From: JAAXTT01 sp964530215
Lineage (GTDB): Bacteria > Bacillota > Desulfotomaculia > Desulfotomaculales > Desulfocucumaceae
Reading direction: 5' to 3'
DNA: 25,637 bases
Assembly (NCBI GenBank): GCA_964530215.1
Contig: CAZHAJ010000012.1
Location: 1-25,637, forward strand
Shown: positions 14,746 through 22,731 of the stretch, one piece after another
Position numbering within the stretch: position 1 is the first letter of the stretch
Layout of the letters: each line of letters starts with the position of its first letter
The notes under the pieces: generated by a model
The model's database searches: none
The model's input: the letters and a program-made list of their open reading frames with translations, nothing else
What the model was told of the DNA's origin: nothing
Program-made: the position numbers and the translations under genes

Positions 14746-16536
14746 ATGAAACGTTTTAAACAAACTGTATTGAAAGTAGCCTTGGGATTGTCCGGGGCCA
14801 TCAACAGATTCCCATTAGCGGTTTTTTGTTTGATATGTGCCACAATCTTTTCCTGTTATATAATTTCTATGCATACGACGCCTCATTTGCTGGTGCAGAA
14901 GTTGATGTTTACCTTCCTTTTGGGTTCTTTTGTGGGGGTAACGTCTCAGTTTGTCTTTGAACGCTATTGGCATCAGTCTAAGGAGCGTGTGGCTGTTTAT
15001 GCGATTTCCATAGTGCTTATTCTTGGTTATTTTCTAATCATATATCCGGTTCCGGCCATTAATTATTTGGTGGGAGCCCGAACTTTAGTTGCGATATTTT
15101 CAATGTTCTGTGTTTTTATTTGGATTCCTTCGTATAAGAATAAAGTTGATTTCAACAATGTAGCACTTATTCATTTTAAATCAGCTTTTACTTCTGCACT
15201 ATATGCTGCGGTGCTATCTTTGGGTTTAGCTGCCATCATTGGGACAGTGGACATTCTACTTTTTAAAGTAAACAATGACTGGTATGGCTATATGATGTCT
15301 GTTGTGTGGATCCTCTTTGCCACTATTTATTACTTATCACTTTTACCTTACTTTAATTCGGAAGAGGAAGCACGTCAGACTTATGCTATAGATGCCAGCC
15401 ATTATCCTCGGTTCCTGGAAATCCTTGTTTCGTATATAGCTATACCCCTGGTTGCCGCCTATACCCTGGTTCTATTGGCATATTTTATAAAAATCGGCAT
15501 TACCATGAAGTGGCCTTCCGGTCAATTGGGACCAATGATCCTAGCTTACTCCGCTGCCGGACTAATAATTTTTATTTTAGCCAGCAGACTGGAAAATCGT
15601 TTTGCAATCCTTTATCAAAAAGTTTTCCCGAAAGTGTTGATTCCTATAGTGATTATGCAGCTTATATCGGTATATCTTCGACTGAATGCTTACGGAGTCA
15701 CCGAGTCTCGATATTATATTGCTCTGTTTGGGCTATTTTCTATAACAGTGGGTTTAGTGCTTTCCTTTAGGCCGGGGACGAAAAATAGCATCATTGCTCT
15801 GCTTGCAGCTGGGTTTGCCATTTTTTCAGTGATACCACCGGTAGATGCCTTTACAGTGTCCCGGTTTAGTCAAATAAATAGATTGGAAAGCATGTTGCAG
15901 GAAGCAGGTGTTTTGGTTAACGGAGAAATAAAGCCAAAGGCCGATGTTGACATGACCTTGCGTCTGGAGACTACCAGTATATTAAAATATTTGGAACAGC
16001 GCAGCTATTTAAAGCAGATTATTTGGCTTCCGGATGATTTTGAGACCGATAAAGATATGCAAAAAACCCTGGGATATGAACCTGCTTACCAATATATGGG
16101 CGAGTCCCAGAATATTTTCTTCGCTAATTTGGATATGCAGAAGCCTTTGAGCATTGATGGATATGATGTATTGCTCCAGGTGGGTGCATATCGGGGTATG
16201 GACTTAGGAAAAGTCTCTACCTATGACTTTATAGTGGACGATGTCCAATATCAACTTGCAGTAGAGCGACTAACTCCTAAGGAGGTAAGATTATCTGTTC
16301 TCAATGATGAGGGTACCGAGTTGGTGAAAACCGGTCTGTATGATTTCGCTTCCTCAGTTACCGGCGTAAGTAGTCGTCCCAAAGAAGCTTTGGACTCTGA
16401 GGAACTGACACTGGACGCAGAATCCAACAGCTGCAGATTGCGCGTTGTATTTCAAAATATCAGCATAATTAACGGGACTGGTGCAGATGCCGGCGCCGAC
16501 TATAATATGTTTGTTTTGGTTGACATTCCTCAGTGA
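14746..16536 (+). CDS. DUF4153 multipass membrane protein
   Basis: This 596-aa protein has about eleven hydrophobic segments over the first 380 residues and a 210-residue soluble C-terminal part that follows a VDAFTVSRFSQINRLESML segment. This is the layout of the DUF4153 family, an uncharacterised integral membrane protein group in Firmicutes and Bacteroidetes. Family-like features include paired aromatic and acidic residues in the loops (FNSEEEARQTY, KVNNDWYGYMM) and the YLRLNAYGVTESRYY segment near residue 315. The C-terminal part has beta-rich sequence (LSIDGYDVLLQVGAY, YQLAVERLTPKEVRLSV) and probably faces outside. The reaction is unknown. It has its own promoter and is convergent with the SOS operon. 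Confidence 0.8.
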   Translation: MKRFKQTVLKVALGLSGAINRFPLAVFCLICATIFSCYIISMHTTPHLLVQKLMFTFLLGSFVGVTSQFVFERYWHQSKERVAVYAISIVLILGYFLIIYPVPAINYLVGARTLVAIFSMFCVFIWIPSYKNKVDFNNVALIHFKSAFTSALYAAVLSLGLAAIIGTVDILLFKVNNDWYGYMMSVVWILFATIYYLSLLPYFNSEEEARQTYAIDASHYPRFLEILVSYIAIPLVAAYTLVLLAYFIKIGITMKWPSGQLGPMILAYSAAGLIIFILASRLENRFAILYQKVFPKVLIPIVIMQLISVYLRLNAYGVTESRYYIALFGLFSITVGLVLSFRPGTKNSIIALLAAGFAIFSVIPPVDAFTVSRFSQINRLESMLQEAGVLVNGEIKPKADVDMTLRLETTSILKYLEQRSYLKQIIWLPDDFETDKDMQKTLGYEPAYQYMGESQNIFFANLDMQKPLSIDGYDVLLQVGAYRGMDLGKVSTYDFIVDDVQYQLAVERLTPKEVRLSVLNDEGTELVKTGLYDFASSVTGVSSRPKEALDSEELTLDAESNSCRLRVVFQNISIINGTGADAGADYNMFVLVDIPQ

Positions 16537-16574
16537 CAAAAATAGGGGGGAGGTCTTGATTTCCTTAGCTATCC

Positions 16575-17195
16575 TCAGGGTATGATTGTAGCAGGTGAGG
16601 CATAAAGTTCCCCTGCATAAGGTAATAACATATCTTTTATGTCCAAAGGATATCTATCTGAAGAAAGCCAGTCTTGGTACTCATTGGGCTTATTAAAGAT
16701 CACCGGCATTCTATGGTGGATTTCTTTTACAAAATCATTTGCCGATACAGTTATAATGCTGCAGGAATTTATAATATCTCCCTTGGGAGATTCCCATGTA
16801 TCCCATATACCTGGAAAGGCAAAGAGTGTATTGTCAGCAAGTTTAATGAGCATAGGCTGTTTTTTGCCGTCAGTCAATTTCCATTCAAAAAAGCCGTTGG
16901 CGGGAATTAAACAGCGTTGATACAAAAAAGCTTTTTTAAAGGCCGGTTTCTGGTCTATGGTTTCTGCTCTGGCATTAATCATTTTATAGCCATTCTTTAT
17001 ATCCTTGGCCCAATGGGGGATTAAACCCCATCGCATCATGATATGCTCTCTTTTCTCTGGTCCGCTGATGATCACGGATATGTTCTGTCCCGGTGCAATA
17101 TTATATCTGGGAACAAATGAGGCTGTATCAACTTTTATTTCAAAAACTCTTTCCATAGTTTCTGCTTCTGTCGATAAGATGAAGCGACCGCACAT
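16575..17195 (-). CDS. yedK: SRAP/YedK abasic-site processing protein
   Basis: This 206-aa protein belongs to the SOS response-associated peptidase family (YedK, human HMCES). It forms a thiazolidine crosslink to abasic sites in single-stranded DNA, shielding them from error-prone bypass. The catalytic Cys2 is in MCGRF; Asn74 (INARAET), Glu104 (GFFEW) and His160 (EIHHRMP) complete the conserved site, and all are present. The initiator Met must be removed to expose Cys2. The ATG follows AAGGAG. It is the last gene of the SOS operon, 11 bp after the cysteine-rich gene. Confidence 0.95.
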   Translation of the reverse strand: MCGRFILSTEAETMERVFEIKVDTASFVPRYNIAPGQNISVIISGPEKREHIMMRWGLIPHWAKDIKNGYKMINARAETIDQKPAFKKAFLYQRCLIPANGFFEWKLTDGKKQPMLIKLADNTLFAFPGIWDTWESPKGDIINSCSIITVSANDFVKEIHHRMPVIFNKPNEYQDWLSSDRYPLDIKDMLLPYAGELYASPATIIP

Positions 17196-17206
17196 AAAAA
17201 TTCTCC

Positions 17207-17500
17207 TTAAACCCTTAGAATAAACTTCCCACAGCTTTGGTTTTCTGGATTACACCTGAGACACTCATCAAGACCTTCTGTTCCCGATAGTTTTAGTATT
17301 TGTATTATTGGTATTACTTGAGGGATCTTTTTTCTTAGTTTAGCATATGTTCTTATATTGACAATACAAGCTTTTCTAACTTCATCTTTGCCTTTGACAT
17401 CAACACAGAATTTGCAATCACGGCAGAGATGTGTTGCCAGTTCCCTCATTTCAGGAAGGTAAATCCGATGTTTCTCCCACAATACATTATCTTTGGGCAT
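17207..17500 (-). CDS. Cysteine-rich small protein in SOS operon
   Basis: I do not recognise this 97-aa protein with confidence. It has seven cysteines: Cys26, Cys29 and Cys32 (C-x2-C-x2-C), Cys45, then Cys80, Cys83 and Cys90 (C-x2-C-x6-C). This arrangement could hold an iron-sulfur cluster or zinc. The N-terminal stretch WEKHRIYLPEMREL recalls the W-x-x-x-R-x-x-LPE motif of YolD-like proteins, which often neighbour Y-family polymerases, but YolD lacks these cysteines. It starts with ATG after GGAGG, overlaps the end of the polymerase gene by 14 bp, and is followed 11 bp later by yedK, so translation is coupled. A role in lesion bypass or damage sensing is an inference from context. Confidence 0.75.
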   Translation of the reverse strand: MPKDNVLWEKHRIYLPEMRELATHLCRDCKFCVDVKGKDEVRKACIVNIRTYAKLRKKIPQVIPIIQILKLSGTEGLDECLRCNPENQSCGKFILRV

Positions 17501-18677
17501 ATAAACTATCCTCCATTAAAGAAACGGCTGTAAAAATAGCATTTTCTCCGAAACGGTTTTTAATATTGTCACAAGCCTCAACAATTTTTATTTGGCGATC
17601 CTTTTTTCCGAAAAGATCTGTCTGAAAGGATTCTTTTTTGATAAGCTGGGACAAGGTTATCCCTACAAGCCTGACAGGTCTGTCCTCCTGCCAGTGTGCC
17701 CTTAACAGGGAGTAAGCAGCATCAAATACTTCATCAGGCAGATTGGTATAGTCAGGAAGAGCCATGGAGCGGTTTAGGAAGCAAAGTTGATAATCACGCA
17801 AAGTCAGAAAGACTGTTCGCCCCATATAACCTCCTTGACGAACCCTTCGACAGACTAGGTCACATAATTCCTTAATAATGATTTTTATTTTTTCAAAACC
17901 CCAAAGATCCCTTGGCAGGGTTCTTTGCTTCCCAATGCTTTTGGAAGTATCAAGACTTTCAGGTACAATAGGGCTATTATCAATCCCTTGGGCGCAGTAC
18001 CACATCAGCAGTCCATTTTTTCCCCATCGTTTCTTCAGAATATCCACAGGGAAATTGGCAAGTTCACCGATGGTATGGATATTAAAGTAACGCAGATGTC
18101 GTTCATATTTGGGGCCGATACCAAAAAGCTTTCGGACTTTCATTGGATAAAATACTTGACGGTATTGCTCCAAAGACTTTAGGTAAGAAATTCCGTTTGG
18201 TTTTTTGAGTTCGGCTGCCATCTTGGCAATCAATTTATTGGGGCCGATGCCAATGCTACAGTTAACCCCAAGCTCTGTTCTTATTCTATATTGAAGCTTT
18301 GCCGCAATTAACGGAGGCGGTCCAAACAGATGGGTTATCCCGGAGAGCTGAATAAATGCTTCATCTATGCTAAAGGGTTCTACCAAATCAGTAAAGTCTC
18401 GCATAATCTTCAATATGCGCGAAGAATAATCAAGATATAGGGGGAAGTGGGGCTTAAAAAAAATGGCATTGGGACATAGTCTTTTCGCTTCCCCAAGAGC
18501 CATCCCTGTCCTGACACCCACAGCTTTGGCAGGATAAGAGGCAGCCAAAACTATGCCTGTTCTTTTTCGGGGGTCGCCGGCAACAATAACCTTTTTCCCC
18601 TCTAAATCAGGGTTTTCAGCCACATGACAACTGCTGTAGAAGCTGTTCATATCAGCTAATGCAACAACTCTGCTCAA
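17487..18677 (-). CDS. dinB: Y-family DNA polymerase (DinB/UvrX type)
   Basis: This 396-aa protein is a translesion polymerase. The palm carries ADMNSFYSS with the first metal-binding Asp and PFSIDEAF with the second Asp-Glu pair. Then come the finger (SYPAKAVGVRTGM), the thumb helix-hairpin-helix (MKVRKLFGIGPKYERHL, then TIGELANFPV) and the little-finger domain. Near the C terminus QTDLF (352-356) fits the beta-clamp binding motif, so it should reach stalled forks. DMNSFYSS and the overall shape place it near UvrX/YqjW-type polymerases of Gram-positives rather than E. coli DinB. The start is TTG, with GGAGG upstream, and a LexA box sits 20 bp before it. It leads an operon with the cysteine-rich gene and yedK. 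Confidence 0.93.
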   Translation of the reverse strand: MSRVVALADMNSFYSSCHVAENPDLEGKKVIVAGDPRKRTGIVLAASYPAKAVGVRTGMALGEAKRLCPNAIFFKPHFPLYLDYSSRILKIMRDFTDLVEPFSIDEAFIQLSGITHLFGPPPLIAAKLQYRIRTELGVNCSIGIGPNKLIAKMAAELKKPNGISYLKSLEQYRQVFYPMKVRKLFGIGPKYERHLRYFNIHTIGELANFPVDILKKRWGKNGLLMWYCAQGIDNSPIVPESLDTSKSIGKQRTLPRDLWGFEKIKIIIKELCDLVCRRVRQGGYMGRTVFLTLRDYQLCFLNRSMALPDYTNLPDEVFDAAYSLLRAHWQEDRPVRLVGITLSQLIKKESFQTDLFGKKDRQIKIVEACDNIKNRFGENAIFTAVSLMEDSLYAQR

Positions 18678-18696
18678 GTCTCCAACCTCCGCAATA

Positions 18697-18708
18697 GAAC
18701 ATATGTTC
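18697..18708 (-). promoter_or_regulatory. LexA (SOS) box
   Basis: GAACATATGTTC is a perfect palindrome that fits the Gram-positive LexA/DinR consensus GAAC-N4-GTTC. It lies 20 bp upstream of the polymerase start on the minus strand and should put the three-gene operon under SOS control. Confidence 0.92.
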
Positions 18709-18935
18709 CATTATATTTATTTAAATGAAATATTTCAAGATGATAAAATTGGAAAACAAAAAAATCTTTATAGAGATAAGCCGTTAACTGCCCCTAAACG
18801 TAGTTAGAAAGGTCAAATCTGCTGTTTAAGAATAAACCCTATATATACTGCCTTGAATATGGTATATAAAATATAGTGTAATATCGGTGTTTCTCCGGTT
18901 ATTGCAACTAAAATTATAAGTGGAGTTGAGCAAAG

Positions 18936-20369
18936 ATGGCGAGAATTGTAATAGTTGGAGCTGGTTTTGCTGGACATACCGCTGCCATGACTCTTTCGGA
19001 AGAGTTTAGAAAAAGAAAGATGTCAAAGGAACACGAAATAGTAGTAATAAATCGTCAGCCCAAATTTATCTATGTACCTTCCTTGATCTGGGTAGGTATC
19101 GGGAGGCTGAGTACAGACAAAATACAGTTTGAGCTTGCACCGGTTTACAAAAAACTTGGTGTTAAACTATTTGTAGGAAGGGTCTATGAGGTTTATCCTG
19201 ATGAAAAATATCTGATGGCGGATATTAATGAAAAAGGGAAGGCAAGATTTGACTATGATTACCTGATTATAGCTACAGGTCCTTTATTAAATTTTTCTGC
19301 AACTCCTGGCCTGGGACCGGATAAGGGCTATACTTATTCGGTGTGCACTCCAAACCATGCGGAGGATACAGCTAAAAAGTATCTGGATTTGGTGGACAGT
19401 CTTGAAAAAGGCGGGAAGGCCAATATAGTTATCGGAACCGGGCATGGCAAATGCACTTGTCAGGGAGCGGCTTTAGAATTTATTTTTAATGTTCACTTTG
19501 ACTTGGTTAAGCGGGGTTTAAGAAACCAAGTTAATCTTACCTGGTTATCAAATGAGCCAAAGCTGGGTGATATGGGAGTAGATGGAATAGAGGTTAAAAA
19601 GGGTGCAATTGTAATTACCTCAGAGATTTTTATGAGGGGTCTGTTTGAAAGTTATGGGATTAATTCTTGCATTAGGAGTCATGTGCATGAGATAAGTGAA
19701 AGTAAAATTAGATATGAGACGATTGAAGGAAATATTGAAGAAATTGAATATGATTTTGCAATGCTGCTACCGCCCTTCAAGGGTCAGGAAATCAAATATA
19801 TAGACCAAAATGGAACGGATGTTACAGAAAAGGTGTGTAACCCCGACGGTTTTGTAAAGGTGGACGCAGTGTATGGTAAAAATTATAATAATCTAGTGGC
19901 CTCAGATTGGCCCAAGACATATCAGTCTCCGGTATATCATAATATTTTTTCGGCGGGTATTGCCTTTGCAACTCCGGGACCTATGTCAAAGCCCAGCAGG
20001 TCCCCAAACGGTATTGATATTGCCCCGACTTCTCCCAGAACAGGGTACACATCGGAACTTTGTGGTAAAGCAGCAGCTCTTAATATTATTGATTTAATTG
20101 ATAATAAATTGCCGTCCAACTCAGCTTCAATGGCTGAAACAGCCGGTATCTGTGTTGCTTCCATGCATAACAATATTTTTAAAGGTAATGCCATTATTGT
20201 AGGTATTTACCCATTCGTCAGAAACAAGGAAAAATATGGTGAATATGGAAGAGATCTTAACTTATCAACTTTAGATGTGGGACTGTCCGGGTCATGGATT
20301 AAACTTTGGTTGCATTATGCATTCTTGTATAAGCTGAGGGCCAAACCGCTGTGGCAGTTATTGCCGTAG
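18936..20369 (+). CDS. Sulfide:quinone oxidoreductase-like flavoprotein
   Basis: This 477-aa protein belongs to the two-dinucleotide-fold flavoprotein family that includes sulfide:quinone reductase (SQR) and type II NADH dehydrogenase. The FAD site GAGFAGHTAA begins at residue 8 and a second FAD-binding strand carries IIATGP near 111. Cysteines at SVC (Cys137), KCTC (Cys173, Cys175) and AGICVAS near 408 resemble the redox cysteines of SQR enzymes, which type II NADH dehydrogenases lack. The C terminus ends in an aromatic, hydrophobic segment (WIKLWLHYAFLYKL) suited to the membrane surface. It probably oxidises sulfide or a related sulfur species and reduces a quinone. It is monocistronic, with a terminator downstream. 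Confidence 0.85.
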   Translation: MARIVIVGAGFAGHTAAMTLSEEFRKRKMSKEHEIVVINRQPKFIYVPSLIWVGIGRLSTDKIQFELAPVYKKLGVKLFVGRVYEVYPDEKYLMADINEKGKARFDYDYLIIATGPLLNFSATPGLGPDKGYTYSVCTPNHAEDTAKKYLDLVDSLEKGGKANIVIGTGHGKCTCQGAALEFIFNVHFDLVKRGLRNQVNLTWLSNEPKLGDMGVDGIEVKKGAIVITSEIFMRGLFESYGINSCIRSHVHEISESKIRYETIEGNIEEIEYDFAMLLPPFKGQEIKYIDQNGTDVTEKVCNPDGFVKVDAVYGKNYNNLVASDWPKTYQSPVYHNIFSAGIAFATPGPMSKPSRSPNGIDIAPTSPRTGYTSELCGKAAALNIIDLIDNKLPSNSASMAETAGICVASMHNNIFKGNAIIVGIYPFVRNKEKYGEYGRDLNLSTLDVGLSGSWIKLWLHYAFLYKLRAKPLWQLLP

Positions 20370-20388
20370 TTATTAATTGGGGATTGGA

Positions 20389-20436
20389 GTAGCCAGACCG
20401 TTGGCTACCCCCAAGGGTATCTGGCGATGTTTTTTT
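20389..20436 (+). terminator. Terminator after the SQR-like gene
   Basis: GCCAGA (20392-20397) pairs with TCTGGC (20420-20425) around an inner TACCC/GGGTA hairpin, followed within 5 nt by seven T. An alternative stem, GTAGCCA (20389-20395) with TGGCTAC (20402-20408), competes with it. Confidence 0.75.
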
Positions 20437-20583
20437 AACCGTTAAAAGATAACTGCTATAATTATAGACATAGGTGTGATATAAATATAGTAAGAGTAGT
20501 TGCACAATTTCAAATATTCAGAAAAGTCCGCAGAGGCTTCAATAGTTTTATTGGAGGCAGTAAATTAAAGTGAGGTGTTAAAT

Positions 20584-20703
20584 ATGAGATATATTTTGAC
20601 CAGTGAAGAAAAAAGGAAGCAGCAAAGTGTAATATATCAGTTTGCCCTTGCATTAAAGGTGGGTAAAAAGTTTACAAAACTTATGAAACTGTCACATCAT
20701 TAA
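20584..20703 (+). CDS. Small basic protein, 39 aa, unknown
   Basis: This short ORF, MRYILTSEEKRKQQSVIYQF and on to KLMKLSHH, has a good ribosome binding site (GAGGTG 8 nt upstream) and is followed 25 bp later by a strong terminator, so it is likely a real transcript unit. It is basic, with no cysteines and no membrane segment, and predicted helical. I do not recognise its family. It stands between two terminators and so is not part of either neighbouring operon. Confidence 0.5.
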   Translation: MRYILTSEEKRKQQSVIYQFALALKVGKKFTKLMKLSHH

Positions 20704-20727
20704 TTTAAATGTTATATGTTTTTGTTG

Positions 20728-20768
20728 CAAACCATCCTGCATTAAACGGGATGGTTTGTTTGTTTTTA
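20728..20768 (+). terminator. Rho-independent terminator after the small ORF
   Basis: CAAACCATCC (20728-20737) pairs with GGATGGTTTG (20749-20758) across an 11-nt loop, followed by TTTGTTTTT. Confidence 0.88.
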
Positions 20769-20914
20769 TGTTATAGCAGTTGTTAATTTGTTTCAGGAGT
20801 CTTATCTAAAATGTAAAAAAATAGTTGATAAGCAGGTTTTGCGTTGATAAAAAGCGAAAATGAGATTTCATTAAGAAAATATATAGTGAATTATGAAAGG
20901 TTGTAGTTCCAATT

Positions 20915-21661
20915 GTGCAGTGTGAAACTTTTATGAGGTCCTTAAGGTTTTTAAAGAATAATAGCATTGTCATTTTATTTATAATGCTGTTGATTTTTGT
21001 AGCAGTTGTTTATTTTAATTATCAGTCCGTAAAAATTGATAATGACATTTTCGGTGAAAACGGTATTACTTCCTTTTCTTATCTTGAAGATAAAGACGGT
21101 AAATATGAACTTGGGGATGTCCAGAGTGAACCTATTAAATATAAATTCATAGAAGATGACAGTAATAGTATTGTAAAGGGCCAGAGTCGCTCAGTGTGGT
21201 GGGTTCATATTCAGGCAGAAAACGAGCCTAGGGTTCTTACCATTATAAACCCCACCGTTGAATATGTAGATTTATATCTGATTGATAGAAGCAGTGGGGC
21301 TATTGATAACTTGAAATCAGGTTGGGGATATGCAGGACAAAAAAACGATGATGGATTTATTTATCCTTCATTTGAAATAAATGGCGATAAAGATATGTTT
21401 TTACGCTTAACATCATCATATATCCAAAGCTATCAGTTTAAACTCATGCCCTATCAGACATACCAACAAATAAAGGATAGAACAATTGCTGTCATCGGTT
21501 TTTTTGCAGGCATTTTAATAGCAGTATCGATAATTCATTTTTTACAGTATCTTAAACTAAAAGAAGAAACCAATTTGTATTTCATATTACATATCTTGAT
21601 GATGGTCTTTTATCAGTTAAATCATTTCTGGGTGCTTACAGGGTTTTCTGGGGGAGTCTAG
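20915..21661 (+). CDS. Sensor kinase N-terminal part (7TMR-DISM extracellular domain and first TMs), frameshifted
   Basis: This 248-aa ORF has an N-terminal membrane helix (residues about 17-36), an extracellular beta-rich domain of about 150 residues with RSVWWVHIQAE and a jelly-roll-like pattern (DISM extracellular type), and two further membrane helices (about 190-212 and 219-241). It ends at a TAG at 21661 in the middle of a seven-helix membrane domain. The following ORF supplies the missing helices and the kinase in the -1 frame. Such DISM modules sense extracellular ligands, in some cases carbohydrates. It starts at GTG 20915, although an ATG at 20933 is also possible; neither has a strong ribosome binding site. 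Confidence 0.75.
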   Translation: MQCETFMRSLRFLKNNSIVILFIMLLIFVAVVYFNYQSVKIDNDIFGENGITSFSYLEDKDGKYELGDVQSEPIKYKFIEDDSNSIVKGQSRSVWWVHIQAENEPRVLTIINPTVEYVDLYLIDRSSGAIDNLKSGWGYAGQKNDDGFIYPSFEINGDKDMFLRLTSSYIQSYQFKLMPYQTYQQIKDRTIAVIGFFAGILIAVSIIHFLQYLKLKEETNLYFILHILMMVFYQLNHFWVLTGFSGGV

Positions 21662-21669
21662 GAGATGTT

Positions 21670-22731
21670 TTGGTTTCCAGGGTTGATGTGCTGGGAGGTT
21701 TTTCTGTTGCTTTTATTGCATTATTTGCCAATTCCTATCTACAGGATACGCATCAGCAAAGGATAAGTAAGGGGATTTTAAGAGTAACTCTCTTTTTTGT
21801 TTTTATTATTATAGTAAACTCATTTTGGGGAACGGCCCAGGTAGGCAACTATCTGTCTATCTCATTGGCCTTTTTCATAGGTATTATAATCTTAGTGGTT
21901 ACCCTCAGGGCGTTAAAGGAAAATTATGAAAGACTTAAATATTTTGCAGCAGGTTATGGTGTTCTTGTAGCAGGTCTAATTATTTTTTCTTTACGCTTGG
22001 CGGGATTGATTCCCAACAATGAACTTACCCTGCTTGCTCTTCTTTTAACCCATGTGATTGAGATAATTTTATTTTCTGCAGGTGTTGCAGAAATATATAA
22101 CAACTATCGTAAAATGTCGGAAAAAAATGAACTGGCCTTCCTAAGGGCTCAAATAAAACCTCATTTTCTATATAACACTTTGAATGTTATAGCGGCAATT
22201 GCAATCAAAGACAGTGAAAAAACCAGAAAGCTATTATTAGATTTCGCTGAGTTTTTAAAGTATAGCTTCGATTTAAAAAACAATGAAAATTTAATATCCT
22301 TTGATGAGGAGTTAAAAGCAGTCCATGCTTATGTACGTATTCAGCAGGCCAGGTTTCCCGGAATGATAGAAGTGGAGTATGATCTTGCTCATGCCCAAGA
22401 CTTAAAACTGCCACAATTTATTATTCAACCCCTTGTAGAGAATGCGATACAACATGGTCTACGGAAAGTCCAAAAACCCGGGAAGGTTAAAATAAGCACA
22501 AGGATTGTTTCGGAAGGACTTGAGATTTCAGTTGAAGATAATGGAGTAGGGCTTACAGGGGAGCAGATTGAAGAGATAAAAAACGGAACTGTCAATGCAA
22601 AAAGCGGAGTTGGCCTTATGAATATTCAGAAAAGGCTTAAATCCCTTTATAATACCTCGTTAAATGTACAGAGTAATTTAAATGAAGGGTCAAGGTTTTC
22701 TTTTATTTTACCTTGCGGAGGCCGGAAATGA
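21670..22731 (+). CDS. Sensor histidine kinase, C-terminal part (TM helices and LytS-type kinase)
   Basis: This 353-aa ORF has about five membrane helices in its first 140 residues, then a LytS/YehU-type kinase: the phosphoacceptor motif QIKPHFLYNTLNV with His165, and an ATPase domain with QPLVENAIQHGL (N box), EDNGVGL (G1) and GVGLMNIQKRL (G2). The catalytic residues look intact. It is the second part of a DISM kinase whose N terminus is in the previous ORF. TTG 21670 has AGGAG 5 nt upstream, so reinitiation at the preceding TAG is conceivable and could yield a kinase without its sensor. The stop overlaps the start of the response regulator (ATGA), so the two are translationally coupled. Confidence 0.85.
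   Translation: MVSRVDVLGGFSVAFIALFANSYLQDTHQQRISKGILRVTLFFVFIIIVNSFWGTAQVGNYLSISLAFFIGIIILVVTLRALKENYERLKYFAAGYGVLVAGLIIFSLRLAGLIPNNELTLLALLLTHVIEIILFSAGVAEIYNNYRKMSEKNELAFLRAQIKPHFLYNTLNVIAAIAIKDSEKTRKLLLDFAEFLKYSFDLKNNENLISFDEELKAVHAYVRIQQARFPGMIEVEYDLAHAQDLKLPQFIIQPLVENAIQHGLRKVQKPGKVKISTRIVSEGLEISVEDNGVGLTGEQIEEIKNGTVNAKSGVGLMNIQKRLKSLYNTSLNVQSNLNEGSRFSFILPCGGRK

Noticed and set aside
20824..20849. GTTGATA direct repeats upstream of the kinase as an autoregulatory site
   Set aside because: The 19-bp period does not fit the 11-bp repeats at the lectin promoter, the sequence differs, and AT-rich matches of this length are common by chance.
21640..21661. Programmed -1 ribosomal frameshift in the kinase gene
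   Set aside because: No X-XXY-YYZ heptamer lies in the zero frame before the TAG; the TTTT and GGGGG runs fit an indel better. Kept only as a remote option.
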